This document shows positions 45,535 to 57,045 of a stretch of 64,000 bases of DNA, piece after piece (the stretch's first letter is position 1; the number at the start of each line of letters is the position of its first letter). The DNA lies in contig NC_133401.1 in the NCBI RefSeq assembly GCF_047511655.1, positions 11,378,001 to 11,442,000 on the forward strand, in the 5' to 3' direction. The translations under genes and the position numbers were made by a program. This DNA comes from Castor canadensis (lineage: Eukaryota > Chordata > Mammalia > Rodentia > Castoridae). The notes beneath the pieces are model-generated. The model was not told where the DNA came from, did not search any database, and worked only from the letters and a program-made list of their open reading frames with translations.

Positions 45535-45988
45535 TTTTTTTTACTGAGTAGAATTACCATGGCAACAATATTATCTGTATGTATGTCCAAGAAAACACGT
45601 TGTTCTTTTTAAAAAAAAGTTAACACCACCATCTTTAAGTATCAAAGGACATGTGTAGAGCCAGTAAAAATAGTTATTTTGTCTCTATTTAAGTAGAAGA
45701 CCTTGTCTAAAAATATGAGTTTGTGTCTGGAAGGGCTTCAATACCCGATAGCCACACATTCATAAGAACCATTTCCTCATTCCTCTCGGCCTTGGTTATT
45801 TTTGAGAGGTCTGGCTCCAGTGACTCCATGGGAAATTTGATGGCATTCCCCCCTTGTCTCCAAACTGCGTGTCTCTGAGCAGGCTCCTCTGAAGGTCTGT
45901 CTCCCATTCAAGTACTAACCAGGCCCGACCCTGCTTAGCTGATGAGATCAGATGAGATCAGGGGTACTCAGGGTGATATGGCCGTAGA
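45535..45988 (-). mobile_element. 5S rRNA-led chimeric retro-insertion inside ERV1
   Basis: The insertion starts (minus strand) with 92 nt of 5S rRNA (45,988-45,897), changes without a gap into about 350 nt of another transcript-like sequence with a 66-codon ORF (45,907-45,707), and ends in an A-run (T-run 45,536-45,543 on the plus strand). ERV pol sequence resumes on the far side. This 5'-small-RNA plus 3'-other-RNA plus A-tail layout is that of L1-made template-switch chimeras. The 3' partner is not identified, and no TSD was fixed. Confidence 0.6.
45897..45988 (-). pseudogene. 5S rRNA pseudogene (3' truncated)
   Basis: The minus strand reads TCTACGGCCATATCACCCTG, then AGCTAAGCAGGGTCGGGCCT and GGTTAGTACTTGAATGGGAG. 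It matches mammalian 5S rRNA from nucleotide 2 or 3 to about 93 with scattered substitutions, mostly CpG decay; the last 27 or so nt are missing. The internal-promoter A box and C box regions are largely kept. 5S rRNA is a large-subunit rRNA made by RNA polymerase III; this copy is not a functional gene. Confidence 0.93.
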
Positions 45989-46690
45989 GAGAAGATCTTT
46001 CTTGATTGCTTGTTTTTTTCTTCATTGTGAGGATTTGCTCTTTTCTGGATTTTGTTTGTTTGGTTGGTTTTGGTCCCACATGCAGGGGGTGGGGCAAGTG
46101 GGGATAACAAACAGATCAGGTGGGAGTCAGTGGCAACTAGACCCTTTTGTCCAAGTTGAAGCAACAAAGAGGCTTAGAAGGAGTGGCTCTTAGGCTTCTA
46201 GACAAGGACAAAACAAAAGCAGATGTCCAAAAAGTTAACCTGATTGACCCATAAGTAGTTACTGGAGTCATTTTTGTGGACTTGATTGTAAATGCCCCTG
46301 AAGGATCAGAACTATAATGACAAAAACTTAAGAGTCGTGGTTAAAATTTTGATGGACGATTTAGCAACTAACAGAACAGTATATCATTACCACTAACTTT
46401 TTGTTACCATGTTTACCTAAGTTTTGTATTTTAGAAGGCTTGATATACTTGAATAACATAAATATATTTAATATATAGGAACCAGCAACCACATCACAAT
46501 TTTATAGAGGTTATATATATTAGTTTAGTTGTTTTTTGAAGTAAAACCTTAGATTTTTGTCAGTTCTTGGGGGCAAAGAACAGTTTTAGTAAGCCCAAAT
46601 AGCCCAGTCACAGACACATATAGGGCACCAATTGTATTAGAATCACCCAAGACAACAGTTGTTTAACCATGAGGTTGTCTAGAAAGTTTT
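45989..46690. other. ERV1 interior, not recognised
   Basis: AT-rich interior sequence. No pol or env motif could be read in any frame. Confidence 0.4.
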
Positions 46691-46696
46691 ATATAA

Positions 46697-47224
46697 ACTG
46701 TTAGAAAATAAGAGACATGGAAGAGGCAGAGAGATGGCTCAAACACCAACACAGGCTTTATTGTTTAGGCAGGATCCCTGTGGGGGAGACCCCAGCAAGA
46801 GAGCTAGAACCCATTGACATACACAGGCTTGGGCTACATATAGGGGACTAGTGGAAAAGTACCAGGAAGGTCACTAAGGGATACTGTTGCTGGGCAACCA
46901 AGATAGATAAATTGTAGTTAGGTCACTGTCTGCTCAACTGTCTTTGGCATCTATCCAGGGAAATAAAGGTAAGCCATCTGCAAGGGGGAGCAGGTCTGGT
47001 CCTAACATGGCTGTTATTGTTAACCCCAACATAAACCAACCCTTAAGTGAACAAAACTCAGTTACCTTAGTACTTAAAACCCCAACAAAAATCACCAGAG
47101 AACACAGGCAAATATTTATGGAGACTAAGTATGGAGTAAAGAAACATAGTAGCCAAGAATCATGACTCAGATGTTGATAAGGGATCACATCCCAGATTGT
47201 TGACATTAACACATGGCTCATGAC
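46697..47224 (-). mobile_element. Solo LTR inside ERV1, minus strand
   Basis: On the minus strand it begins TGTCATGAGCCATG and ends TTTTCTAACA. It has a TATA-like CCTATATGTAGCCC near 46,842 and AATAAA at about 46,764-46,759 (plus strand GGCTTTATTG), all in normal LTR order. It is unrelated to the ERV1 LTR. The flanks do not show a clean TSD, so the termini may be off by a few bases. Confidence 0.65.
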
Positions 47225-49147
47225 ATACAGCAGGTTCCCACCAACCTGTAGTCAATGGAACCCCCCTAAAATAACAGGTCCAATCTGGTCATCCCAGGGT
47301 GAAATTTCCTTCTGTCCAACATGTAGAAGGAGTAGGACTAACACCTTTATTCTGTTGAGTCTAATAAAAACTGGGGTTCTTGACTTTCAGTGTAGTATTC
47401 CTTTTTAAGTTTTTAAAAATTCTATCTGGAGGGTGCATTCTGGGTTTACATAAGTAAATCTGTCTCAACCCTTCTATCAGTCCAGCAGTACTCCCTGTGC
47501 TCAGCTGCCTCTTGTTTTTCTGTGTTTTAATAAACTTTTGTTGTCTTGACAAATTTGTGGGTTAACCTGCAGCACAAAAAAATTTCTGAGTTATCTTGAT
47601 GAAACTAAAACTATTTTAAGACAATTTTTGTAAGCATTATTAAAAACAATACAATATTTTGAAGATGGCCTTGTTATCAGCTTAGAGAATTAAGCTTTAG
47701 TTTAGCATCAGTACATTAAATTTTGACCTTACAAAACCTTTAATGTAACTTGTAGATTTAAGTCAACTTACTCACTTCCATAAACATCTATATTTTTGCA
47801 ACAACTTAATATGTACCTTCTGGGAAGCTTTTCTTTTTTTTATCCATAAGTAATTTTTTTTTACATTTTACTTTTTAAAAACCATATCCTTAATACCTTT
47901 TATATATTTTTGTTACTTGTTGAAAATTAGTCATAAAATCTTTTAACTTAGAGCCTTACATTTGTATGAAAAAACAAGAAAGAAAGCACCCTTGAAATTG
48001 TTTTTGTATAAAAGCAATTTATAGAAAGTCCATTTGTTATTAGACCCATATATTATAAGAGAGAATTAAATTCCAGATTGCAATTATGACAGAATGAAAT
48101 ATGTGAAGTTCATTTCATTAACTACTCAAATTCCAAGATTCCTCCTGCAGGCTGTGGCTCCCATTTTCTTCTACTTTTCCCCCCTCTGGTGTAAGCCAGA
48201 ATGTTAACCCCTGCATGCCTGCATCTTAGTGAGACCTGATTGAAATAAGTTTAATAACCTGTTTTCTTAAAAGTAGCAGCAGAACAGAGTAGTAATTTTT
48301 ACAATGACTATAATAAGAACTGTTCTCAATATGTTTACATATTTATGTGTGAAAAGCCTAAGCAGTTTATAACAGAGATCTTTAAAATAAATAACCTGTT
48401 TTTTTGTTACTGTATCATATTAACCTTATAGCAGCAGTTGAAGAACCCTTACACACAACACTGTAAGTACACCATTAGATCGATCTGACCAGCCATTAGC
48501 AAGGGAAACATAAGCATCTCGTGACTGTCTCAATAACAGACCAAGCTTACTGCACCAACCTTTTGGAACAGTTTTTTTCTTAACCAGCAACAGTCAAAGT
48601 TGCTCCTTTTTTTCTTTCACCTTTTTAGGTAGGTTCTCCCTATTTTTGCTCTCTAGAAGTAAAGGTGCCAGCAAGTTCAGTATTTCTGGCATATTTTAAT
48701 AATCCTAAATTGTTTTCTATTTACTTTTTATTTTTAAGATGTAAAAACTCAACTGAACAAGTACATTAAACCTTTCATCTTTTTCTGTCTCCAAACATTT
48801 CATGACATTTTACTTTTTCTCTCTTTTTTCCTTCTCTCTCTCTCTCTTCACTTTATCCGTGAAGACGTCATCCCAATTTTGTTCTCATTCCTCCATTTTT
48901 CCCTCTCTACATTCACAAGCCTTCTGCAGCATTCCTTTTCTTTCAAATCTAGCTAGATTTTATGTATCAGTGCTAGTCCATCGACAATGTGCTAATTTTT
49001 GTAAGAGCTCAGTTAGTGCTGAGCCTCAGTCCTCCTTCAGGATGCCCATTTTAGGTGAAGATGTACAAACTGTGGCACCAAAACTACCCATCAAGACTGA
49101 AAGACTCTGATTTCTCCTCAGTCTGCCCAATAAATTGCTACCTGAAT
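47225..49147. other. ERV1 interior, not recognised
   Basis: AT-rich; expected to hold gag/pol but no capsid, protease or RT motif is readable. Probably deleted and filled by unrelated insertions that are themselves decayed. Confidence 0.4.
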
Positions 49148-49420
49148 TTAACTAAACAACAGAGTCTGGTTTTTGAAGACCAATTTTAGCCTCTTGGCTT
49201 TTCCTATTTTCCTGAGTGTTAGGGTTTTTTTTTTTACAATTACTCTGTAAACTTTATAAACTTCATTAACCACAGTTTTATCTAGTGACCCTTCCAGGGG
49301 CCATCCTGCACCAAAAGCAGGCCAATCTACTTCACAAAGGACCTTTAGCTTGTTATGAGTTAACACCATAGTCCAGTACATTAAATCCCTTTTCAAAGTT
49401 ATCAATCATAACACTCCAAG
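49148..49420 (-). pseudogene. ERV1 gag matrix remnant
   Basis: A minus-strand frame with LKVLCEVDWPAFGAGWPLEG and SLDKTVVNEVYKV, the conserved part of gammaretrovirus-like matrix. ERV2 keeps the same segment at about 60,300-60,400. The myristoylated N-terminus and all downstream gag domains are missing. Confidence 0.85.
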
Positions 49421-49499
49421 GAAGTGTTTTTATTCTGATTTCCACCCATCTCCTCCCATTACCAGACTGCCAGACACAAACAGAGTGGTAGGGAACTCC

Positions 49500-49922
49500 T
49501 CACTCACTTCACAGCTGGGCTGTGTCTCATCTCACATTTTCATATAATCTCACACAGCATAGTACTTCTACCCTGCTCCCTGAAACTGACTGCTCCATGA
49601 AACAGACATGGTTCACCCCAAAAAGGTGGTTACTAGGGTGTCTCATTGGGAGGTGATCAGTCTCCCCTTCTACCTCCTGGGACAGGCCTGAATTTGCACC
49701 TGGGTTCATACCAGTCTGAAGAGCAGTGCTCCACTCCCCCCACTGGTTCCTGCACCTCACTGGGTTCCATTGTGCATCCAAGGTCCTCACTCCGACTCAC
49801 CAGGAGAACAAATCCTCCTCCAGATCAAGCTGTCCATTGGCACCTGGTGGGATCTCCTACTGGTGATCCAGGAGGATGCATCCCAGTGACAAGAGAGGTG
49901 ATTATTCACCATCTCTGCAATC
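49500..49922 (-). other. ERV1 5' leader
   Basis: Non-coding leader between the primer-binding site and gag. It shares with the ERV2 leader the stretch SGSRVE-LCCVR-YE (read as codons at 49,590-49,530 here and 59,877-59,925 there), so the two proviruses belong to related lineages. Confidence 0.7.
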
Positions 49923-49942
49923 CTGGATGAGCCCAAAAGCAA
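49923..49942 (-). other. Primer-binding site of ERV1 (tRNA-Pro-like, degenerate)
   Basis: Directly after the 5' LTR the minus strand reads TTTTGGGCTCATCCAGGAT. It agrees at about 14 of 18 positions with the tRNA-Pro site used by murine leukaemia-type viruses. Confidence 0.6.
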
Positions 49943-50314
49943 CGTTGTGAGAGGATGCTAGCTGGGATACCAACTCTGAGGCAATTATCAGGAAGCAATG
50001 CTTTATTGTACCAGCACAGCCCAGTGGACTCAGTCCAAAGGGTGAGCCCTGAGAACAAAGGGGTCTCACCTTATATATCCTTGCAAGCAGGTTACAGAAG
50101 CGAAAAGCAAGTTCTAATCTATATATGGTTATATTTAATTTTATTGGATATTTTATCTTAGTGCTACATAACTTTCCCCTCTCTAGTGCTATGTGACCTT
50201 CTTCATGCTCAAATTTCGCAGGTTTTATCTCTCTGCTATGCCATCCCTACCTCCCTGCTACTTTCTCAGGACTCAGCCCCTAGTTTTTTTTCTTCTGATC
50301 TTCTCCCTGCTACA
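49943..50314 (-). repeat. 5' LTR of ERV1
   Basis: Starts TGTAGCAGGGAG on the minus strand. TATATAAGGTGAG core promoter near 50,080; AATAAA at about 50,007-50,002. The last bases (…CAACG) have lost the canonical CA. Colinear with 43,781-44,156. Confidence 0.92.
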
Positions 50315-50394
50315 CCTGGACATTAGGCAAAAATTTCCTCAGATGCTAAGTATTCATCAATCCTCCACCTTACTCAATATAAACATATGGCCAC

Positions 50395-51720
50395 TCTTTT
50401 TTTGTCTGTTTTCTTGTTTTGTTTTGTTTTCAGGTGCTGGGGTTTGACTCAGGGCTTACTGCTTGAGCCACTCCACAAGCCCATTTTTCTGATGGGTTTT
50501 TTAAGGTAAGATCTGTGAACTATTTCTCCCTGGTTGCATTTTTGAACACGTCCAGGTTTTAATCTTTCTGATCTCTGCCTTCTGAGTAGCTAAGATTACA
50601 AGCATGAGTCACAAGCACACAGCTGTTTGTATGTGTTGAGACAGCTGCACCATCTATGAATTGCAAATAGAGCCAACCAGATCTCCAATGAAAGGTGTTA
50701 TAATTTCTTCTTTTGACTTAAGTTTGCTATAAGTTGATAATTCACACTTATTTTCACTACATACAATTCATGGAATACTTTCTCCTAAAGTACATTCATA
50801 AGAGTGTAAAATTAAGAATTTTCATTAATTAATTAAGAATTAATTTTTTTACAGCACTGGGATTTATAACTCAGTGCCTCATGCTTGCAAGGCAGCACTG
50901 TACCACTTTAGCCAATTTTCAACATTTTGTTTGGTGTAGGGTATTTTTGAGATAAAGTCATGTTTTATTGCCTGGGCTGGTCTTGAACCTAGATCCTCTT
51001 GCTCTCTTCTTCTCATGTATCTAGGATTACAGTGCCCTACTAAAAAGTAATTTTAATTTTAATTTTTTTCAGTGCCAAGAATTGAACCCAGGGGTTTGCA
51101 CATGCTATGCAAACATCTATGCACACTGTCTGCATACCACAGGCCTCAGTTTTTGGAGACAGAGTCACATTAGGTAGCCCAGGTTGGCCTTGAGTTCACA
51201 GTCCCCTTGTCTCAGCCTTCTAAGTGCTAAGATTACAACATGGGCTGCCACTTTTTAAATATATGCCAACACATGTAGCATACACCTAGACATTAGCAAA
51301 AATTTCCTCAGACACTTAGATTTCATCAATCCTCCACCTTACCCACTAAAACATTTGGCCACTCTTTTTTGTTTTTTTTTTTACAGTTCTTGGACTTGAA
51401 CTTAGACCCTACACCTAGAGCCAATCCTCCATCCCTTTTTCATGGGTTTTTTGAGATAGGGTCTCATAAACTATTTTGCCCTAGTTGGCTTCAAACCAAT
51501 ATCCTGGTCTCTACCTCCTGAGTAGCTGGAAATACAGGCACAAGTCACTGGTGACTAGATGTTTGTATGTTTTGAGACAGGGTCTGCCTATGCAGCCCAC
51601 ACTGGCCTCAAACTTACTATGTAACTGTGTATTGAACTTCAGATCTTCTTACCTCAGCCTCCTGAGGGCTGGGATTACAGGTATGTACTGCTGTGCTCGG
51701 CTTCCATATTGCCACTTTTT
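50395..51720 (-). mobile_element. Run of antisense ID-like and B1-like SINEs (tandemly repeated block)
   Basis: SINEs at 50,420-50,640 (GCTGGGGTTTGACTCAGGGC), 50,850-50,925 (GCACTGGGATTTATAACTCA), 51,065-51,140, 51,160-51,250 (GGTAGCCCAGGTTGGCCTTG), 51,370-51,545 and 51,565-51,700 (CCTCAGCCTCCTGAGGGCTG). They correspond to copy A SINEs at 27,262-28,142; part of the set is present twice in copy B. Confidence 0.75.
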
Positions 51721-53844
51721 ACATCGGACAATAGTGGGGTGGGACTTCTAAGAATGTGGAGGTAACTGACAGTTCTAAATTGAAAAGCCATGACATTCTT
51801 CAAGAAGACCAATTTGGAGATAGACCTGGCTTAACCAGAATCTGTGACTTCATAAATCTGCAGTACTCGAGGCATGCAACATATGATACAAGTCTCAAGT
51901 TCAAGGATGGGCTGATAACACTTAGGCTGATGCCATTAAGACTGGAAGCTCTTCACTCAGGCTGGCTGTGTTCCAAGCCTGATTAGGTCTCACCCAAGCT
52001 CCTGTGAAATGATAAAATGCTTACAGTGTCTGTGCTCTAATGTCCTTGAGTGTAAAATGGATATAATAGTGGGACATGCATTCCAGCCTTTCTGTGATAA
52101 CTAATGAAATAAATATGACCAGCACCTGAGCCTTGAAATCCCACCTTACACACAGCAAATACCCAATAAATCTTAATTGTAAATATAGATGGATGTGCCC
52201 ATTACTTCATCATAGAGGAAGTAATCCAGAAGGCTATTTTCAGAGTGTTGAGGCCAATTATTTAAAGTAAATAGGTTTAAAAAATCTAATCTGTACAACC
52301 AGCCATGTGCAAGTAAGATTCTGGAATGACTGCTTAGCTTGTATTGAAAGCAGTCCTTGTGTATTTGTTAAATGCACACATATTTAACACTCTAAATCAT
52401 GCTGCCTTCCACCACAGTGGGTTAACTTCTCAGGTAAGGAGAGTGAGTTGATTAGATTTGGTCTTTGATGGCTATAGGTGCTGACTGATGTGCTACCAGA
52501 TTCCCACACCTCATACTTGACTCAGGGTCCCAGCAATTGCATGTAGCCGCTCACCCCAGAAGTCAAATGGAATGGTAATGATGGATCGCAGGCAGGGAGT
52601 TTAAGCTCTGTGGCCATGTGGGGAGGATGGAGGAGAGCACACGGCCAACTTATTGTTGGGACTACTGATATGAGCAATGGGTTTGTCTAGAGGAAGCATT
52701 TGGCATGGGGGTGTCAGGTAGGCATCATTAAGCAGTGGTTTTTAAACCATGGTGGTCATCATTCTCTCAGTTCTGGTCTTCAGGGTGGCCTTGGAGAAAC
52801 TGTCACCACTGTCACTGATAAAGGGGAGAATCCAATTCTCATAAGATTACTGCTCTGTCTTAGGGGACAGCCTTGGGGTAGTTGCTTCTGCATGGGGACC
52901 AGTGTCCTCATGCTGTGACCTGCTGTGAGTCTCCATGGGTCCTGGACTCCAGGGTGACTCCAAGTTTAGAACAGTGACCTGAGACCTCAAGGCACTGACC
53001 CAAGGGATCTGGAACAGGACATGTAAAAGCTGGTGGTTGACAATCTGTTGATTGTGGTGTCCTGGGAAATCTTGAAAACACCTTATTCCTCCTGGTGACT
53101 TCCTCCTGGAAAGAGAGCATGACTTCCTTTAGATGGACACTCCTGAAGTGACTGACATGTCTATAGGAATTGCTGAGCAGGAATATGATCCAGGTGCAGA
53201 AGGAGACAGGTGCAAAAGGAAGGCAGAGATGCAAGGTTTCTATCCTGCTTTCAGTTACCCACTTGGCATCTGCAGATTAGTGCTTTTTGAAAAGTCCTTG
53301 TTGCACTAAAAGAAAAAAATGAGTTATTCATAGGATATAAGGCTTCAAAATATAGTTAATGATCATGAACATTGGCCATTGCTTGTGGACCACTTTCCAT
53401 AAGCTATCCCTGTTATACTGGTTAAATATGTCGCTATTTAACCTTTAGTTATTTTCTTTTGAAGTACCCCCACTACTTTGCATTGTCAGCATTATTTTTA
53501 ATATAATTTGTTATGTGTGCAAACGCAATGTGGAATGGATTCAGGAGAAGTGTACTTGGTCAAGCAGAGGTCACTCCAGCAGGGAGGTCATTCTGTCTCT
53601 CATACCTCTCAACCTGGTAGGGAGAATACAGCCAGTGGCTTACTGGTGTGGGGCACAAGGCCATATTCTCCCAATGCAGCCCAGCTCTATGTGCCTTTCC
53701 TGCACCTGTGCTTCTCAGTGGGAGCAGACTACAGCTAATTCAGTCCAGCCTCCCTTCCTCCCTTTTCCTGTTTCCCCATTTCCCTTCTTCTGGCATCTCT
53801 TTCAATACATCACTCGAAAAAAAAAATTCATCCTTAAAAGACCT

Positions 53845-53927
53845 TTTATTACTGGCAGAGTGACTCAAGTTGTAGATCACCTGCTTTCAAGCATGAGGCC
53901 CCAAATTCAAACCCCAGTACTGTCCTA
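53845..53927 (+). mobile_element. ID-like SINE, sense
   Basis: GAGTGACTCAAGTTGTAGAT, ATGAGGCCCCAAATTCAAAC, CCCAGTACTG. Confidence 0.85.
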
Positions 53928-54049
53928 AAATAAATTGGGTCAATAAATCATTTAAACAAGAATCTCAATCTCAGGCCATTCTTCTCAGGCATCTGATCTA
54001 TGATACCATCAATTGGAAAGAACTCATTTATATCTTATTGACCTCTGTG

Positions 54050-54385
54050 AGAAAGAAAAAGTTGCTGGGCCAGGTACCTCATGTATTCCTAGCTACTTGG
54101 AAGGCAGAGATTTTGAGGATTGTGGTTTGAGTTCACCTCAGATGAAAAGTTGGTGAGACCCCATCTCAACCAATAAAAGATTGGGTGATGTGGTGACATG
54201 TGTCTGTCATCCCAGCTACTTGGAAAGTGTAAATAGGAGGATCAGAGTCCAGGCTAGCCTTGGGATAAATGTGAAACCCTATTTGAAAAATACCCAAGGC
54301 AAAAAAGGTTGGGAGTGTAGCTCACATGGTAGAGCACTTGCCTAGCAAGCAAAATGTCCCAAGTTCAAACTCTAGTTGCCAAAAG
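54050..54385 (+). mobile_element. Composite B1-dimer + ID SINE, sense
   Basis: Two 7SL-like halves (54,065-54,175 and 54,180-54,300, each with a TACTTGGAA-type motif) and an ID-like unit (GGTAGAGCACTTGCCTAGCA, AAGTTCAAACTCTAG), then an A/G-rich tail to 54,445. Confidence 0.85.
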
Positions 54386-57045
54386 GAAGAAGAAGAACAA
54401 AATAAAAAGAGAGAGAGAGAAAAGAAAAAGAAAGAAAGGAAGGAAAACTTGTTACGGCAGGCTATTGTATTGTTAAAATCTTCAGAGAGGAGGCAGGGCA
54501 AGATGGCGGAGTACGAGCTTTCACAAACTGACTAATCTATTAATGAGAAGAGTCAGGGTAACAAAGTAGAGACTGTATTCAGAAGAGAGAGAGCATACTG
54601 GTACCCTGAAAGAAGAACAGGACAACAGAAAAGCACAAAGAAACTGGTGACAGAACAATTAGGAGACTCCAGCCCATTGTGTATTTGAGGCCAAGTCATT
54701 GGTTGGAAGTTGTCATCACCTGTAGTCTTTCAGCTGAAATGTCTGCAAGCTCAGGCAGAAATGTGTAGTGGCTGGGTGGAAGTGTTGTTTCTCACCACTG
54801 GACTACGGGGTATCTCAGTGGCCAAATTTTTGCCCATGTGCTCAGGGCACTTGGGGAGTTGAGGGAAAATAGAAGCCTCCACCAGAAGATAATCTAGACA
54901 GCCATGGTGATAGTGGCAGACCTAGCTGGTGGACAAGCCCATATCTCCTAGATGCCTTGAGCCCAATGTGGGGATTTGGAGGGACAGGGCCTTCCCTGCT
55001 GTGCCAGGCTAGCATTGGGCAGAAACATGGTTTTGTCCCCATATCCCAGAAAGCTACATGTCATCTTGATCAAGACTTAAAAATGAGGACCAATCATGAC
55101 TCAGGGAGTCTTGGGAGACCTGACCACTGTGTCAGGGAGGGAGAAGCCATGAAATGTGTTTGTGGACACCAGCAACACTGAGGTAGATAAAATCTCAGAT
55201 AAAAAATTCTAGAGAACAGGTACAAGAACGGTCAACAAAGGAAAGAGGTACAGATAAACACCTGAATGAATTACAAGAGAATACAAATAAATCCTAAATG
55301 AAATAAATAAGGCAATGCAGGATATGAAGGAGGAATTCAAAGAAGATATAGAAATCTTGAAAAAATCAAATTGAAATTCTGGAAATGAAAACTTCAAGGA
55401 GTCAAATAAAAAAGAACACTCAGTCAAAAGCCTGGCAATAGACTGGATGAGTTTGAACACACAGTATTGGCACTTGAAAACAAGCCAAAAGAATTAGAAC
55501 ATTCAGATAAAGATGAAGAAAACAAATATGAAGGTGAAAATGGAACATCCACGGCTTCTAGGTTACAATTACAAGTCCAAATTATAAAACACAGGCACGG
55601 AAGAAGAGGTACAAAACAGAGGTATGGAAAACATATTCAATAATGTAATATGAGAAAATTTCCCGAAACATGAGAAAGAGACAGTCATCCCACGGAAGGG
55701 TTTTAGGACACCCAGCACACACACACATACACTCATAAAAACCCCTCCAAGTCACATTATAGCTAAAACTGTAAATAAACAGAACAAAGAAAGAATATTA
55801 AAAGCTACAATAGAGAAGTGACAAGTTACATATAAAGTAAATCTATCTGCTTTCTCAAGAGAAACCCTAAAAGCAAGGCGGACAATGTATTTCAGACCTG
55901 AAAGAAAACAGCTGGTGACCTAAATTGGTATAGTCAGCAAAACTATCTTCCATGATTGAAGTAGAAATAAAAACCTTTCATGATAAACAAAAACTAAAGG
56001 AATGCATGAATGGTAAGCCAGCACTTCAGAAGATATATAAAGGAATGCTACCTGCAGAAAGGAAGACAGATGTATTCAGGAAAATACCAGAAAGAATAAA
56101 TCTTACTGGATGAGTAGATTCACAAATGAAGCTGATGAAAGACTCAAATACTATGAAAAAGAAAAATGACAGGTATTACTACATATATTTCCATAACAAT
56201 TCTCAATATTAATGCCTCAGTTCTCCTACCAAAAGACATAGACTGCCGTGTTTGATGAAAAAAAAGACCAATCCATTTGTCGCCTAAAAGAAACATACCA
56301 CACTGGCTAGACAAATACAGACTTAAAGTGAAAGGATGGAAAAAGGCACTCGAAGGAAGCAGAACCTGAAAGCAGGCAGGAATAGCTCCTCTCTGACATG
56401 CAGAATTCAAAATAAAATTAGAAGAGACAAAGAAGATCCTTTCATACTGAAAAAGAACCAACCCATCACAAGATATAACAATTATAAAATAATACACACT
56501 AAACATGAGCACACCCAATTCATAAAACATATACAACTAAACATAAGAGCACAGATAAACTTCATATAAAGTGAGTGAACTCCATACCTGATGTTCACAA
56601 AACAATGTCATCCAGATAAAGAATCAACAAGGAAATTTCAGAATTAAACGACACCATAAATGAAATAGATTAAATAAAGAAAATTGCAGACATACACGTT
56701 CTTCTCAGCAGCCCAGGGAACTTTCTCCAAAATAGGTCTTATTTTAGGACATAAACCATGTCTTAACAAATACAATAAAATAGAAGTGACTCATGTGCTT
56801 TATCAGATAACAATGGATTAACCCTAGAAATCAACAGCAAAAGGAACTACAGAAAATACTCAAACACATGGAGCCTGAACAATACACTGTCAATGATCAG
56901 TGGGTCAACAAAATAAAGCAGAAAGAAAAAATTCCTAAGACAAATGGAAATGAAAACAGAACTTACAAGAACCCTTGGGACACAGCAAAGGCAGCACTAA
57001 GAGGAAAGTGTATAGCTATGAGTGCCTGTATTTAAAATGTCAGAG

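Larger units (their letters stand above)
43781..50314 (-). mobile_element. Class I (gammaretrovirus-like) ERV provirus, ERV1, defective
   Basis: Minus-strand provirus with a 5' LTR (49,943-50,314) and 3' LTR (43,781-44,156), flanked by a 4-nt duplication CCTG (43,777-43,780 and 50,315-50,318). A 4-nt TSD is typical of gammaretroviruses. Remnants run in the right order: primer-binding site, gag matrix, integrase C-terminus, env transmembrane subunit. Most of gag and pol is missing or unrecognisable. A solo LTR and a 5S-led retro-insertion have landed inside. The matching site in copy A (27,695-27,705) is uninterrupted. The two LTRs differ at many positions by eye, so it is old. Confidence 0.92.
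33285..53850 (+). repeat. Segmental duplication copy B
   Basis: Direct-orientation counterpart of copy A (see there), lengthened by the CYCS retrocopy, the ERV at 43,781-50,314, retention of the galectin exon 4 segment, and an internal tandem repeat. The block 43,150-43,780 plus 50,315-50,640 recurs as 50,641-51,720. The end beyond 53,250 resembles 25,740-26,600 of copy A rather than 29,700 on. Confidence 0.88.
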
